Source: Roseibium polysiphoniae
GTDB lineage: Bacteria > Pseudomonadota > Alphaproteobacteria > Rhizobiales > Stappiaceae
Length of the DNA: 64,000 bases
Reading direction: 5' to 3'
NCBI RefSeq assembly: GCF_014842925.1
Contig: NZ_JACYXJ010000002.1
Location: 496,001 to 560,000 of the forward strand
A model generated the notes under the pieces. That model searched no databases. It saw nothing but the letters and a program-made list of their open reading frames with translations, and had not been told where the DNA came from. Shown here in pieces: positions 36,508 to 44,950 of this stretch. Position 1 is the stretch's first letter; the number at the start of each line of letters is the position of its first letter. Both the position numbers and the translations under genes were made by a program.

Positions 36508-38015
36508 GGGTTGGCTTTTCTCCACGGGTAATTGTCCGGCCCAGCCGGCCATGGGTTGCCCGACGAAGAGGACACAGCTCTGCGGCCCTTCAGAAGATGA
36601 TCGTTCTGGCGCCCTGTCTTGCCCTCGATGGCTTCGGCGAGCGGCACCACGTAATCCATATGACCGCCCAGCGCACGATAGTCATCTGCGCGCATTGTGA
36701 ACTCGAGCGGGGCGACAAGCGCCGGAGTCGGGACGTAGCCGAATGCGTTCTGAGGCAGGCGGGTAACGTCGGTCATGAAGGTGATCCCGCCGCCCGGCCA
36801 GGTGTAGACGGGCGCTCCACCACAGCTGACGTAGGTCAGGGAGTTCTGGACCGAGCGGGTCAGGCCCACTGGATGCTCCGTAACGCCGGAACGCAATGAT
36901 CCGCCTGCGCCGGCCATAAAGAGGACGGAAGTCAGCGCGGGTTCGCAGTTTTCTTCAATCCGGCGAACAGAGGGCAGAAGCCGATCAGGCATATCTTGCT
37001 GGACCGGAAGCAACTCGTCATCGAGTTCGAAATAGGCGGCATGTTCGCCTGTGGTCGAGACCATGAGGATCGACAGACCGGGGCGGGCGGTTTTGGCGTC
37101 GAATTTGCTGATAATGGCAAGTGGATCGGTCAGATTGGTGCCGCCCCAACCGGTTCCAGGCTCGGCCACCTGGAAATAGCGTCCGGGCGTCGAGCGGCGG
37201 CCGTTGATCTTGATGCCGGTTGGCTCCCAACCAATGACCTTGCCGGCCTGGTGCTCGGACATGACACCGGTGATGTGATCGTCAACCACGACCACTTCGT
37301 CTACGAGGTCCTTCCACTGGGCGGCGAACATGCCGACCGTAGCGGAGCCACAGCCGACACGCATGCGCTCTTCCAGCGCTCCGTTGATCGTGGGTGCTTT
37401 TCCGGCTTGAACGGTCAGTTCCGCGCCGCCGTCGATCGTAAGGTCGGCTGTTTCGCCGTTGCAGAGCGCCAGCATGGTTGAACATGTGATCCTGCCTTCC
37501 TTTTTCGAACCGCCGGTCAGGTGATGCACGCCGCCCAGTGACAGCATCTGGCTGCCATATTCGGACGTTGTGACATGCCCGATGACCTCGCCCTCCGAGC
37601 GGACGAGGGCGCATTCGTCGCCCAGGTGCCGGTCGGTGTCGATCTTCAGTTTCACACCGCAGTAGCTGAAAATGCCTTCGGTGACGACCGTGACCATGTC
37701 CACGCCGTCAACTTCCGATGCCACGATAAAGGGGGCTGGTTTGTAGTCGGGATAGGTTGTTCCCGCGCCGATGGCGGTCACGAAGGTCTCGGGACCTGCC
37801 ACGATGTCGCCGTCCCACTCCCGTTCCAGGAAAGGCACGACATTGGCGTCGGTGTTTTCGCGATTTTCGAGAATGGTCAGAGGATCCAGGCGGATCAGGT
37901 TGCCGTTGTCGTTGGCGTAGCGATCACAGGCTCCAGAGCGTCCCTCGGCGATGTAGCACATCACCGGACACGCGTCGCAGCGGATCTTTTCGGGCTTGCC
38001 ATCGGTTGCAGTCAA
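36504..38015 (-). CDS. 6-hydroxynicotinate reductase-like iron-sulfur protein
   Basis: 503 residues from a TTG at 38015 preceded by GAGGAG at about 8 bases. The N-terminus has a ferredoxin-like cysteine cluster, CDACPVMCYIAEGRSGACDRY (four Cys), and the body has TTYPDYKPAPFIVASEVDGV, TEGIFSYCGVKLKIDTDRHLG, RMRVGCGSATVGMFAAQWK and SCGGAPVYTWPGGG. This matches the family named after the enzyme of nicotinate fermentation in Eubacterium barkeri, which reduces 6-hydroxynicotinate to a tetrahydro-oxo product. Homologues in aerobic alphaproteobacteria are annotated by similarity only. It is the first gene of the minus-strand module, directly beside an operator-like motif. Confidence 0.82.
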   Translation of the reverse strand: MTATDGKPEKIRCDACPVMCYIAEGRSGACDRYANDNGNLIRLDPLTILENRENTDANVVPFLEREWDGDIVAGPETFVTAIGAGTTYPDYKPAPFIVASEVDGVDMVTVVTEGIFSYCGVKLKIDTDRHLGDECALVRSEGEVIGHVTTSEYGSQMLSLGGVHHLTGGSKKEGRITCSTMLALCNGETADLTIDGGAELTVQAGKAPTINGALEERMRVGCGSATVGMFAAQWKDLVDEVVVVDDHITGVMSEHQAGKVIGWEPTGIKINGRRSTPGRYFQVAEPGTGWGGTNLTDPLAIISKFDAKTARPGLSILMVSTTGEHAAYFELDDELLPVQQDMPDRLLPSVRRIEENCEPALTSVLFMAGAGGSLRSGVTEHPVGLTRSVQNSLTYVSCGGAPVYTWPGGGITFMTDVTRLPQNAFGYVPTPALVAPLEFTMRADDYRALGGHMDYVVPLAEAIEGKTGRQNDHLLKGRRAVSSSSGNPWPAGPDNYPWRKANP

Positions 38016-38053
38016 CGTCCGAGCTCCTCACATGCTGATTGCACATCAGCAAT

Positions 38054-38069
38054 TGTTAGTATGCAAACA
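38054..38069. promoter_or_regulatory. Operator-like motif A (TGTTAGTATGCAAACA)
   Basis: A near-palindrome (12 of 16 positions symmetric) about 39 bases upstream of the reductase-like start. The core TTAGTATGCAAA recurs at 39053 and 39168 in the same divergent region, and its half-site GTATGCAAA forms the palindrome at 63128. A TTGACA lies further upstream on the minus strand, but I see no well-spaced -10. It is a likely binding site of the module's regulator. Confidence 0.6.
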
Positions 38070-38169
38070 TGTTTAGCGAAAATCTGTCAACTTGGTTGGC
38101 GTATCAGTTTCGCTGAATTGATAAGCAGGCTTGGTGAATTTCCAAGCATCGAAACGACCCATGCGGGCG

Positions 38170-39003
38170 TTAGTCGACAAATGCACGCTCGACGACAAAT
38201 TCGCCGGGCTTGTTGTTTGCGCCTTCGGTCAGTCCGTGTTCGATGCACAGTTCCTTGGTGTCACGCAGCATGGCCATGGAGCCGCATATCATGGCGCGAT
38301 CCTCCTCAGGTCCCATACGTGCCAGCCCCAGATCATCGAACAGCTTGCCCGATGAAATCAGGTCTGTAACGCGGCCCTGGCGATCAAAATTCTCGCGCGT
38401 CACTGTCGTATAGTGGAACAGGTGTCCGTCCACCATCTCGCCAATCAAGGGGGCGTTCCTGAGAGAGGCAACAAGATCCTCGCCATATTTCAATTCGGCG
38501 GCTGTGCGGCAGCCGTGCACCAGAACAATGGTCTCGAATTTCTCATAGGTTTCCGGGTCGCGAATCAGGCTTGCGAAGGGCGCGAGGCCAGTTCCGGTCG
38601 AGAACATCCAGACACGCTTTCCGGGCAACAGCGCATCGTTGACCAGAGTGCCTGTCGGCTTCTTGCGCATCAGCACCGTGTCACCGGGCTGGATCTTCTG
38701 AAGATGTTCGGTCAAGGGGCCGTCCGGCACCTTGATGGAGTAAAACTCGAGCTCTTCATCCCACGACGGACTTGCAACAGAATATGCCCGAAAGACCGGC
38801 TTTTCTGCATTCGGCAGGCCGATCATGACGAATTCTCCGGAGCGAAAGCGGAACTCCTGAGGTCGGGTGATCCTAAACCGGAACAGGCTGTCCGTATAAT
38901 GCTGGACCTCTGTTACTGTCAGGCCAAAGCAGCCTTTTGGAATGTCGAACGGAGAGGGCGAACCGCCCAGGATCAGGGGTTCAATAGCAGTTGTGTCCGA
39001 CAT
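38170..39003 (-). CDS. fpr: Ferredoxin--NADP reductase
   Basis: 277 residues. The FAD-binding motif is FRAYSVASPSWDEELEFYSI, the phosphate-binding PDGPLTEHLQKIQPGD follows, then the NADP region FSTGTGLAPFASLIRDPETYEKF and VHGCRTAAELKYG. The C-terminus VVERAFVD is typical of subclass-I bacterial Fpr. It could pass electrons through a ferredoxin to the 6-hydroxynicotinate-reductase-like protein and the Rieske oxygenase; no ferredoxin gene is in the window. It has its own promoter region with motif B. Confidence 0.93.
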   Translation of the reverse strand: MSDTTAIEPLILGGSPSPFDIPKGCFGLTVTEVQHYTDSLFRFRITRPQEFRFRSGEFVMIGLPNAEKPVFRAYSVASPSWDEELEFYSIKVPDGPLTEHLQKIQPGDTVLMRKKPTGTLVNDALLPGKRVWMFSTGTGLAPFASLIRDPETYEKFETIVLVHGCRTAAELKYGEDLVASLRNAPLIGEMVDGHLFHYTTVTRENFDRQGRVTDLISSGKLFDDLGLARMGPEEDRAMICGSMAMLRDTKELCIEHGLTEGANNKPGEFVVERAFVD

Positions 39004-39052
39004 TCTGGTCTCCTTCGTGAAATCCCGAATAGCAATACGCTGGCAGAAAAAT

Positions 39053-39068
39053 CGTTAGTATACAAATG
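39053..39068. promoter_or_regulatory. Operator-like motif B (CGTTAGTATACAAATG)
   Basis: Same core as motifs A and C, with GTATAC in place of GTATGC. It lies about 50 bases upstream of the ferredoxin reductase start. On the minus strand its TATACT would serve as a -10 element, so a protein bound here would block that promoter. Confidence 0.6.
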
Positions 39069-39102
39069 AAAAATGCCACGTGATGATAATTTGATATGCA
39101 TG

Positions 39103-39116
39103 GCGTAAATTTACGC
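39103..39116. promoter_or_regulatory. 14-base palindrome GCGTAAATTTACGC
   Basis: A perfect palindrome in the middle of the 199-base divergent region, different in sequence from motifs A-C. It could be the site of a second regulator, for example the MarR protein, while the GTATGCAAA motifs bind another. Confidence 0.4.
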
Positions 39117-39137
39117 AAGTCACCAGGTGGGAGCTGC

Positions 39138-39166
39138 TTGACAGGGGCGTGAAATTGGCTTCAACT
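39138..39166 (+). promoter_or_regulatory. Probable sigma-70 promoter for the molybdenum hydroxylase operon
   Basis: TTGACA (39138-39143), a 17-base spacer and TCAACT (39161-39166) form a promoter with a perfect -35 and a weak -10. Operator-like motif C begins 2 bases downstream, at the expected transcription start, consistent with repression. Confidence 0.45.
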
Positions 39167-39167
39167 T

Positions 39168-39183
39168 CGTTAGTATGCAAATG
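39168..39183. promoter_or_regulatory. Operator-like motif C (CGTTAGTATGCAAATG)
   Basis: Third copy of the motif, in the same orientation as B and 115 bases from it, ending 19 bases before the FAD-subunit start. The match with B extends to CGTTAGTAT-CAAATGAAA, longer than a chance repeat. It overlaps the expected start of transcription. Confidence 0.65.
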
Positions 39184-39202
39184 AAATGCATTGAGGACGC
39201 CG

Positions 39203-40048
39203 ATGCAATTCCACCGACCGGAAACTTTGGATGACGCGCTTTCGCTGTTGAGCGGAGAGGGCGCGCGGCTGCTTGCTGGCGGCACGGACTTCTATCCCTC
39301 ACTGATGGATGAGCCTGCGCCCGGACCAATCCTGGACTTGCGCCAGGTTGCTGCATTGCGCGGGATACGGCTTGTGGGGGATGTCTGGCGCATCGGGGCA
39401 ACAACGACCTGGCGCGAGATCGCCCGGGCAGATCTGCCACCTCTGTTCGACGGCCTGAAACTGGCCGCCAGAGAAGTCGGGTCGATCCAGATTCAAAACG
39501 CTGGAACAATCGCTGGAAATCTTTGCAATGCATCGCCTGCCGCAGACGGTGTTCCGCCGCTTCTGACCCTCGATGCATCCGTGGAAATTGCGGGCCCGGA
39601 CGGTGTCCGCCAATTGCCTCTTTGTGACTTTATCACCGGTGTGCGCCAGACCGCGCGGCGTGCCGATGAGATTGTCACAGCCGTTCTTGTGCCTGACCGT
39701 TCGCCTGCAACCTCCAGCTTTTTGAAACTGGGCGCGCGCCGGTATCTGGTGATTTCGATCACCATGGTCGCTGCGATGATCGCATTGGATGAAGCCGACG
39801 CCATTTCGGATGCGCGTCTTGCAGTCGGGGCCTGTTCCGCAGTTGCTCAGCGCTTGCCGGATGTCGAAGCCCTGTTGATAGGAGCCGCCCCACGTGACGG
39901 TGAGATCAGGGCGCGAATTGGTGGTGCGGACCTTGTCGGCCTGGCGCCGCTGAGCGATGTGCGCGGCAGCGCAGATTACCGGCTTGAGGCAGCTCGCGAG
40001 CTGCTCGTCCGGGCAATTCTTTTGGCTGTTCAGGGGCAGGAGGGATGA
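39203..40048 (+). CDS. Molybdenum hydroxylase FAD-binding subunit (CoxM/xanthine dehydrogenase type)
   Basis: 281 residues from the ATG at 39203 (MQFHRPETLDDALSLL); a TTG four codons earlier is possible. FAD contacts are seen in ARLLAGGTDFYPSLMD and the second motif SIQIQNAGTIAGNLCNASPAAD. It transfers electrons from the Fe-S clusters of the fused partner to its acceptor. It overlaps the next gene start by 4 bases, so the two subunits are made together. Confidence 0.92.
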   Translation: MQFHRPETLDDALSLLSGEGARLLAGGTDFYPSLMDEPAPGPILDLRQVAALRGIRLVGDVWRIGATTTWREIARADLPPLFDGLKLAAREVGSIQIQNAGTIAGNLCNASPAADGVPPLLTLDASVEIAGPDGVRQLPLCDFITGVRQTARRADEIVTAVLVPDRSPATSSFLKLGARRYLVISITMVAAMIALDEADAISDARLAVGACSAVAQRLPDVEALLIGAAPRDGEIRARIGGADLVGLAPLSDVRGSADYRLEAARELLVRAILLAVQGQEG

Positions 40049-42783
40049 TCATGGCTCTTTTAGATGTAGATGACTTGCCCGGCATTTCCTTTCAGCTGAA
40101 TGGTGCAACTGTAACCCTTCAGGCGCCGCCGGCCGAGCGGCTTTCGAACGCTTTGAGGGAGCGGGCAGGTGCGCGGGACGTCAAGGTCGGCTGCAATGCC
40201 GGGGACTGCGGCGCCTGTACGGTGTTGGTGGACGGTCTTGCTGTCTGTGCCTGTACGACCGCCGTTGGTCAGGTCGCGGGTGGGACTGTCGAGACGTTGT
40301 CAGGTCTCGTTGAGGCAGATCCTCATGCGAAGGCGCTGGTGAATTCTTTTCAGAAACACCAGGCCGCCCAATGCGGAATTTGCACTCCGGGTATGATGGT
40401 GTCCGCTGTCGCCCTGCTGCGCGAGGAGGAGACACCGGATGAGGCCGAAGTTCAGGACGCCCTTGGCGGCGTGCTCTGCCGGTGCACCGGCTATCGCAAG
40501 ATCATCGATGCGGTGATGGACGCGGGAGCGACCGGGTTGCCTGAAAGTGGTGGTGTTGGTGCTGCGATGGCGCGGATTGATGGTCTTGCCAAGGTTACCG
40601 GACGGGAATTGTTTGGCGATGATGTTGCTCCCGCGGACGCCCTGGCGCTGCGTGTCATCCGCTCGCCCCATCATCGGGCGCGTTTTAGCTTCGGCGATCT
40701 GGAAGCCTTTAGAATAAAATATGGTCTCGATCTGATCCTGACATCCGGAGATGTTCCCGGCGACAATATCTTCGGGGTTATCCCGGGATTCGAGGATCAG
40801 CCGATGTTCGCCAAAGGCGAAGTCAGGTTTCGCGGCGAGGCCGTCGCTGCCATCGTTGGCGATGCAGAGATCATCAACCCAATCGACCTGTCTGATTTCC
40901 CTGTGACCTGGTCGCCGCTGGCCGAAGCACTCGTTCCGGCAGATGCCGGATCCATTGATGACCTTCACGAGGGCCGGGAAGGCAACATCATGTGCCGCGG
41001 ATTCGTGCGCAGGGGCGAGCCCGAAGAGGCGCTTCAAGGCGCTTCTGTTGTCGTCGAGGGCAGCTTTTCGACCGGTTTCATAGAACATGGTTATATCGAA
41101 CCAGAGGCTGCCTTCGCTGAGCGCGTCGGGGACCGTCTGGAAGTTCATTGCTGCACCCAGGCCCCCTATATGAACAGGGATGGCCTTGCCCGGCTGCTCG
41201 GTCTGCCGACGTCATCGATCCGTATCGTGCCGACAGCTACGGGCGGCGGCTTTGGATCCAAGCTGGATCTCACCACTCAGCCTTATGTCGCGCTCGCCGC
41301 CTGGAAACTGAACAGACCGGTGCGGGTGACCTACACGCGAACCGAGTCTCTGGCATCGACCACCAAACGACACCCGTCTGAAATCACGATGAAAATCGGT
41401 GCGGATGCTGATGGACATATCGTCGGCGCGGTGTTTGACGGCGTGTTCAACACCGGTGCCTATGCAAGCTGGGGCCCGACGGTTGCGAACCGGGTACCCA
41501 TTCATGCGTCCGGTCCTTACAGAACGCCGAATTACGTCGCCCGCAGTGCCGGAGTTCATACCAATTGCCCTCCCTCCGGTGCCTTCCGCGGTTTTGGTGT
41601 TCCGCAATCTGCCTTGGCGCAAGAGCCGCTCTACGATGATCTGGCGAATGCTCTTGGTGTTGATCGCCTGGAGTTTCGGCGCAGGAACGCCTTGCGCAAC
41701 GGTGATCCGACGGTGACCGGTCAGGTCTTTGAGACAGGGATGGGGATCGTCGAATGTTTCGACAGTCTGGAGCCGCAGTGGCGCCGGGCACTTGAAGACA
41801 TCACTGCCTTCAATGCCTCAAACACAGCTGTGAAAAGAGGCGTTGGCATTGCGGGTGGCTGGTACGGCTGTGGCAACACCTCAATGTCCAACCCCTCGAC
41901 GATCAAGGCGGGCATCACGCCTGATGGACGGGTCATCCTGCATCAGGGCGCGGTTGATATCGGCCAGGGCTCGAATACGGTCATTGCGCAGATTTTTGCG
42001 ACCGCCCTTGGGATCTCCATAGACAAGATAGAGATTATTGGTGCCGATACGGATCTGACACCGGACGCGGGCAAAACCTCAGCGAGCCGTCAGACTTTCA
42101 TTACAGGCAATGCAGCCCGGCTTTGCGGGGAGACCCTGCGCGGCAAGATCCTGCGTCTGGGCAATGTTTCCGAAGCCGCGCAGATCGACATCGTCGACGG
42201 CGCCATTCACCTCAGCGAGGACGGCGAGCAGAGAGTTGTCGCGCTTTCTGACCTTGGCGGCGGAGACTATGCTGTCGAGGCGACGGAAAGCTATGATCCG
42301 CCCACGCTGCCTCTCGATGAGAATGGCCAGGGCGATCCCTACGCTGTTTTTGGAACAACGGCGCAGATGGCGGAAGTTGAGGTTGATCTGGCGCTTGGGA
42401 CTGTGAAGCTGCTCAAGATCACCGCTGCCCATGATGTCGGCAAAGCCATCAACCCGCTTCTCGTCGAGGGGCAGGTGCATGGTGGTGTCGCACAGGGCAT
42501 CGGGTTGGCCATGATGGAGCAATTCCTGCCCGGGCGTACGGAAAACCTACATGACTATCTGATCCCGACCATCGGCGATGTTCCACCAATCGAGACCATC
42601 ATCATCGAAAGCGGTGATGCGCACGGTCCTTACGGTGCAAAGGGGCTTGGGGAGCATTGTCTGATCCCGACGGCCCCGGCGATCCTCAATGCCATCAAGC
42701 ACGCGAGTGGTGCGCGGGTCAGCGAGTTGCCGGCAACACCGGACAAGGTCCGCGCCGCCATCCGGTCTCTCGAGGCCGAGTGA
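40045..42783 (+). CDS. Molybdenum hydroxylase, fused [2Fe-2S] and molybdopterin subunits
   Basis: 912 residues. Residues about 1-160 form the small Fe-S subunit: CNAGDCGACTVLVDG with a following CAC for the plant-type cluster, and CGICTPGM plus CRCTGYRK for the second. Residues about 175-912 form the large subunit, with TATGGGFGSKLDL, GAFRGFGVPQSALAQE, DIGQGSNTVIAQIFA and the catalytic Glu in YGAKGLGEHCLIPT. Such fusions are rarer than separate CoxS/CoxL. The family hydroxylates carbon next to ring nitrogen with water as oxygen source, as in nicotinate, purine or quinoline catabolism. Substrate not assignable. Confidence 0.92.
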   Translation: MIMALLDVDDLPGISFQLNGATVTLQAPPAERLSNALRERAGARDVKVGCNAGDCGACTVLVDGLAVCACTTAVGQVAGGTVETLSGLVEADPHAKALVNSFQKHQAAQCGICTPGMMVSAVALLREEETPDEAEVQDALGGVLCRCTGYRKIIDAVMDAGATGLPESGGVGAAMARIDGLAKVTGRELFGDDVAPADALALRVIRSPHHRARFSFGDLEAFRIKYGLDLILTSGDVPGDNIFGVIPGFEDQPMFAKGEVRFRGEAVAAIVGDAEIINPIDLSDFPVTWSPLAEALVPADAGSIDDLHEGREGNIMCRGFVRRGEPEEALQGASVVVEGSFSTGFIEHGYIEPEAAFAERVGDRLEVHCCTQAPYMNRDGLARLLGLPTSSIRIVPTATGGGFGSKLDLTTQPYVALAAWKLNRPVRVTYTRTESLASTTKRHPSEITMKIGADADGHIVGAVFDGVFNTGAYASWGPTVANRVPIHASGPYRTPNYVARSAGVHTNCPPSGAFRGFGVPQSALAQEPLYDDLANALGVDRLEFRRRNALRNGDPTVTGQVFETGMGIVECFDSLEPQWRRALEDITAFNASNTAVKRGVGIAGGWYGCGNTSMSNPSTIKAGITPDGRVILHQGAVDIGQGSNTVIAQIFATALGISIDKIEIIGADTDLTPDAGKTSASRQTFITGNAARLCGETLRGKILRLGNVSEAAQIDIVDGAIHLSEDGEQRVVALSDLGGGDYAVEATESYDPPTLPLDENGQGDPYAVFGTTAQMAEVEVDLALGTVKLLKITAAHDVGKAINPLLVEGQVHGGVAQGIGLAMMEQFLPGRTENLHDYLIPTIGDVPPIETIIIESGDAHGPYGAKGLGEHCLIPTAPAILNAIKHASGARVSELPATPDKVRAAIRSLEAE

Positions 42784-42841
42784 TGCCCGCGCCGAGTTCT
42801 TTCGTTCATAGCTATAAAACAGTCAGCGAGACGTGATTTCC

Positions 42842-44950
42842 ATGAATGCTCCCCATTCCGGCCCAGTTGTTTCGGAAACCGCCGCCGCCGCAGACAGTCT
42901 GGTCGCAGGCGTTGATGTGGGCGGTACCTTTACCGACCTGGTGCTGTTTGATGCCGGCGCGCGCAAGGTGCGTCTCGCCAAGACGCCGACTACACTGGAC
43001 AATCAGGCCTCTGGCGTCCTGAACGCGCTTCATGCCGCAGACGCCGACCTGGCAGCCATCGATCTGATCGTCCATGGAACGACGACCACCACGAATGCTG
43101 TTCTTGAGCGGAATCTCTGCAAGACCGGGCTGATCACGACGCAGGGTTTTCGGGATGTTCTGGAGCTTGGCCGGCGCACACGGCCGCAGCCCTATGGCAT
43201 GAAAGGTGAGTTCAAGCCGGTCATTCCGAGAGACTTGAGACTTGAAGTGCCAGAGAGGTTCAGTGCGCTTGGAGAAGAGCTCGTACCGCTCGACGAGAAG
43301 GCTCTGCGAGGGGCTTTGCAGACGCTGATCGACGCGGGTTGCGAGGCGCTGGTGATTCACTTCCTGCATTCTTACGCCAATCCCGGGCATGAGCTGCGCG
43401 CTGGAGAAATCGCTGCAGAGATGTGGCCGAATGAAAACATCACTCTTGGCCATGCGCTTTTGTCTGAAAGCCGCGAATTTGAGCGCGGCGTCACGGCGGC
43501 GATCAATGCTTCGGTTCAGCCGCTCTTGCGCCGCTATGTCGAGCGGTTGGCCGATCAGCTGGCCGGAGAAGGCTACCGGCACGACGTTCTGGTGATGAAC
43601 GGCAACGGCGGCATGGTTTCGGCCCGGAGGGTTGCGATTGAAGCGGCCAAGACGGTCATGTCCGGCCCGGCGTCTGGCGTAATGGCTGCCGCCTATACGG
43701 GGCGGCGCGCCGGCATCCCAAACCTCCTGACGTACGACATGGGTGGAACATCCACGGACGTGGCGCTGATACGCGATGCGGAACCGGCGGTCTCCAATGA
43801 GATCGAGATCGAATATGCCATGCCGATCCATGTGCCCATGGTCGACGTGCGCACCGTTGGGGCAGGCGGTGGATCCATTGCCCGTGTCACGGATGCCGGT
43901 CTTCTGCAGGTTGGACCGGAGAGCGCCGGGTCGTCTCCGGGGCCGATTTGTTATGGCAGGGGCGGGACACAGCCGACGATTTCAGATGCGAATTTGCTGC
44001 TTGGCCGCATGAACCCCGACAAGTTGAACTCTGTGGCGAACAAGATCTCTTTGAAAGACATTGAAGAGATCTTTGCCGATAAGCTGGGCCAGCCGCTCAA
44101 AGTTTCCGCGATCGAAGCCGCATCTGCGGTTCTGCGCATCGCCAATGCAAGGATGGCCGACGCTGTCCGGATGGTTTCGGTTAGCCTTGGCGAAGATCCG
44201 AGAGATTTCGCGCTTTTTGCCTTTGGCGGTGCGGGGCCCTTGCACGCGACGGCGATTGCCCGTGAGCTGGGCGTGCCCCGCGTTCTGGTTCCCTCGCGTC
44301 CGGGCATTACCAATGCACTCGGATGCGTGGTCGCAGATCTGCGCCACGACTTCGTAAATACGGTGAACAGACCTTTGGATAATCTTGATATTGAAGCGAT
44401 TCATTCGCTTTTTGATCAACAGTCGCTTGATGGTCGAACCTTGATCGAAAAGGAAGCTGTGCCGATCGAGGAGATCAAGGAGATCCGATCTGTCGACATG
44501 CAATTTATCGGACAGACCCATCTCTTGCGGGTGCCCCTGGAACATCCGCGTCCAACGCGAGAAGAGCTTCAGCGCCTGTTTGAGGAAGCCTACTTCAATC
44601 GCTTCCACGTCGAACTTCCTGAAATCAAGGCGAGCCTTGTCAACGTCAATACGTCAGTGATTGGCCGTCGGCAGGAGATCGATCTGTCCATGTTGATCGA
44701 CCCTGACGGGCGTAAAGCCTCAGTTGACGAGGCCGTCACTGGTCATCGCCAGGTCTGGTTCGATGGATGGAAGGAGACGCCAATCTACTGGCGCGATCAC
44801 CTGCCGCTGGATGCAGTGCTGCAGGGGCCGGCGATCGTGGAACAGATGGACACGACAATCGTCATCGAACCGGGAGATACGGCGTCTCAGGATCAGGACG
44901 GCAACATTATCATCACCCTTGGAACAGCCTCTCAGGGAGCAGACGCATGA
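42842..44950 (+). CDS. hyuA: Hydantoinase/oxoprolinase subunit A
   Basis: 702 residues from the ATG at 42842; a GTG at 42833 is possible. The ATP-binding motif VAGVDVGGTFTDLVLFD is near the N-terminus, followed by VHGTTTTTNAVLERN, the family DMGGTSTDVALI block and GAGGGSIARV. HyuA with HyuB opens cyclic amides (hydantoins, 5-oxoproline, lactams) using ATP. After a molybdenum hydroxylase and a ring reductase this would provide the ring-opening step. Confidence 0.93.
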   Translation: MNAPHSGPVVSETAAAADSLVAGVDVGGTFTDLVLFDAGARKVRLAKTPTTLDNQASGVLNALHAADADLAAIDLIVHGTTTTTNAVLERNLCKTGLITTQGFRDVLELGRRTRPQPYGMKGEFKPVIPRDLRLEVPERFSALGEELVPLDEKALRGALQTLIDAGCEALVIHFLHSYANPGHELRAGEIAAEMWPNENITLGHALLSESREFERGVTAAINASVQPLLRRYVERLADQLAGEGYRHDVLVMNGNGGMVSARRVAIEAAKTVMSGPASGVMAAAYTGRRAGIPNLLTYDMGGTSTDVALIRDAEPAVSNEIEIEYAMPIHVPMVDVRTVGAGGGSIARVTDAGLLQVGPESAGSSPGPICYGRGGTQPTISDANLLLGRMNPDKLNSVANKISLKDIEEIFADKLGQPLKVSAIEAASAVLRIANARMADAVRMVSVSLGEDPRDFALFAFGGAGPLHATAIARELGVPRVLVPSRPGITNALGCVVADLRHDFVNTVNRPLDNLDIEAIHSLFDQQSLDGRTLIEKEAVPIEEIKEIRSVDMQFIGQTHLLRVPLEHPRPTREELQRLFEEAYFNRFHVELPEIKASLVNVNTSVIGRRQEIDLSMLIDPDGRKASVDEAVTGHRQVWFDGWKETPIYWRDHLPLDAVLQGPAIVEQMDTTIVIEPGDTASQDQDGNIIITLGTASQGADA

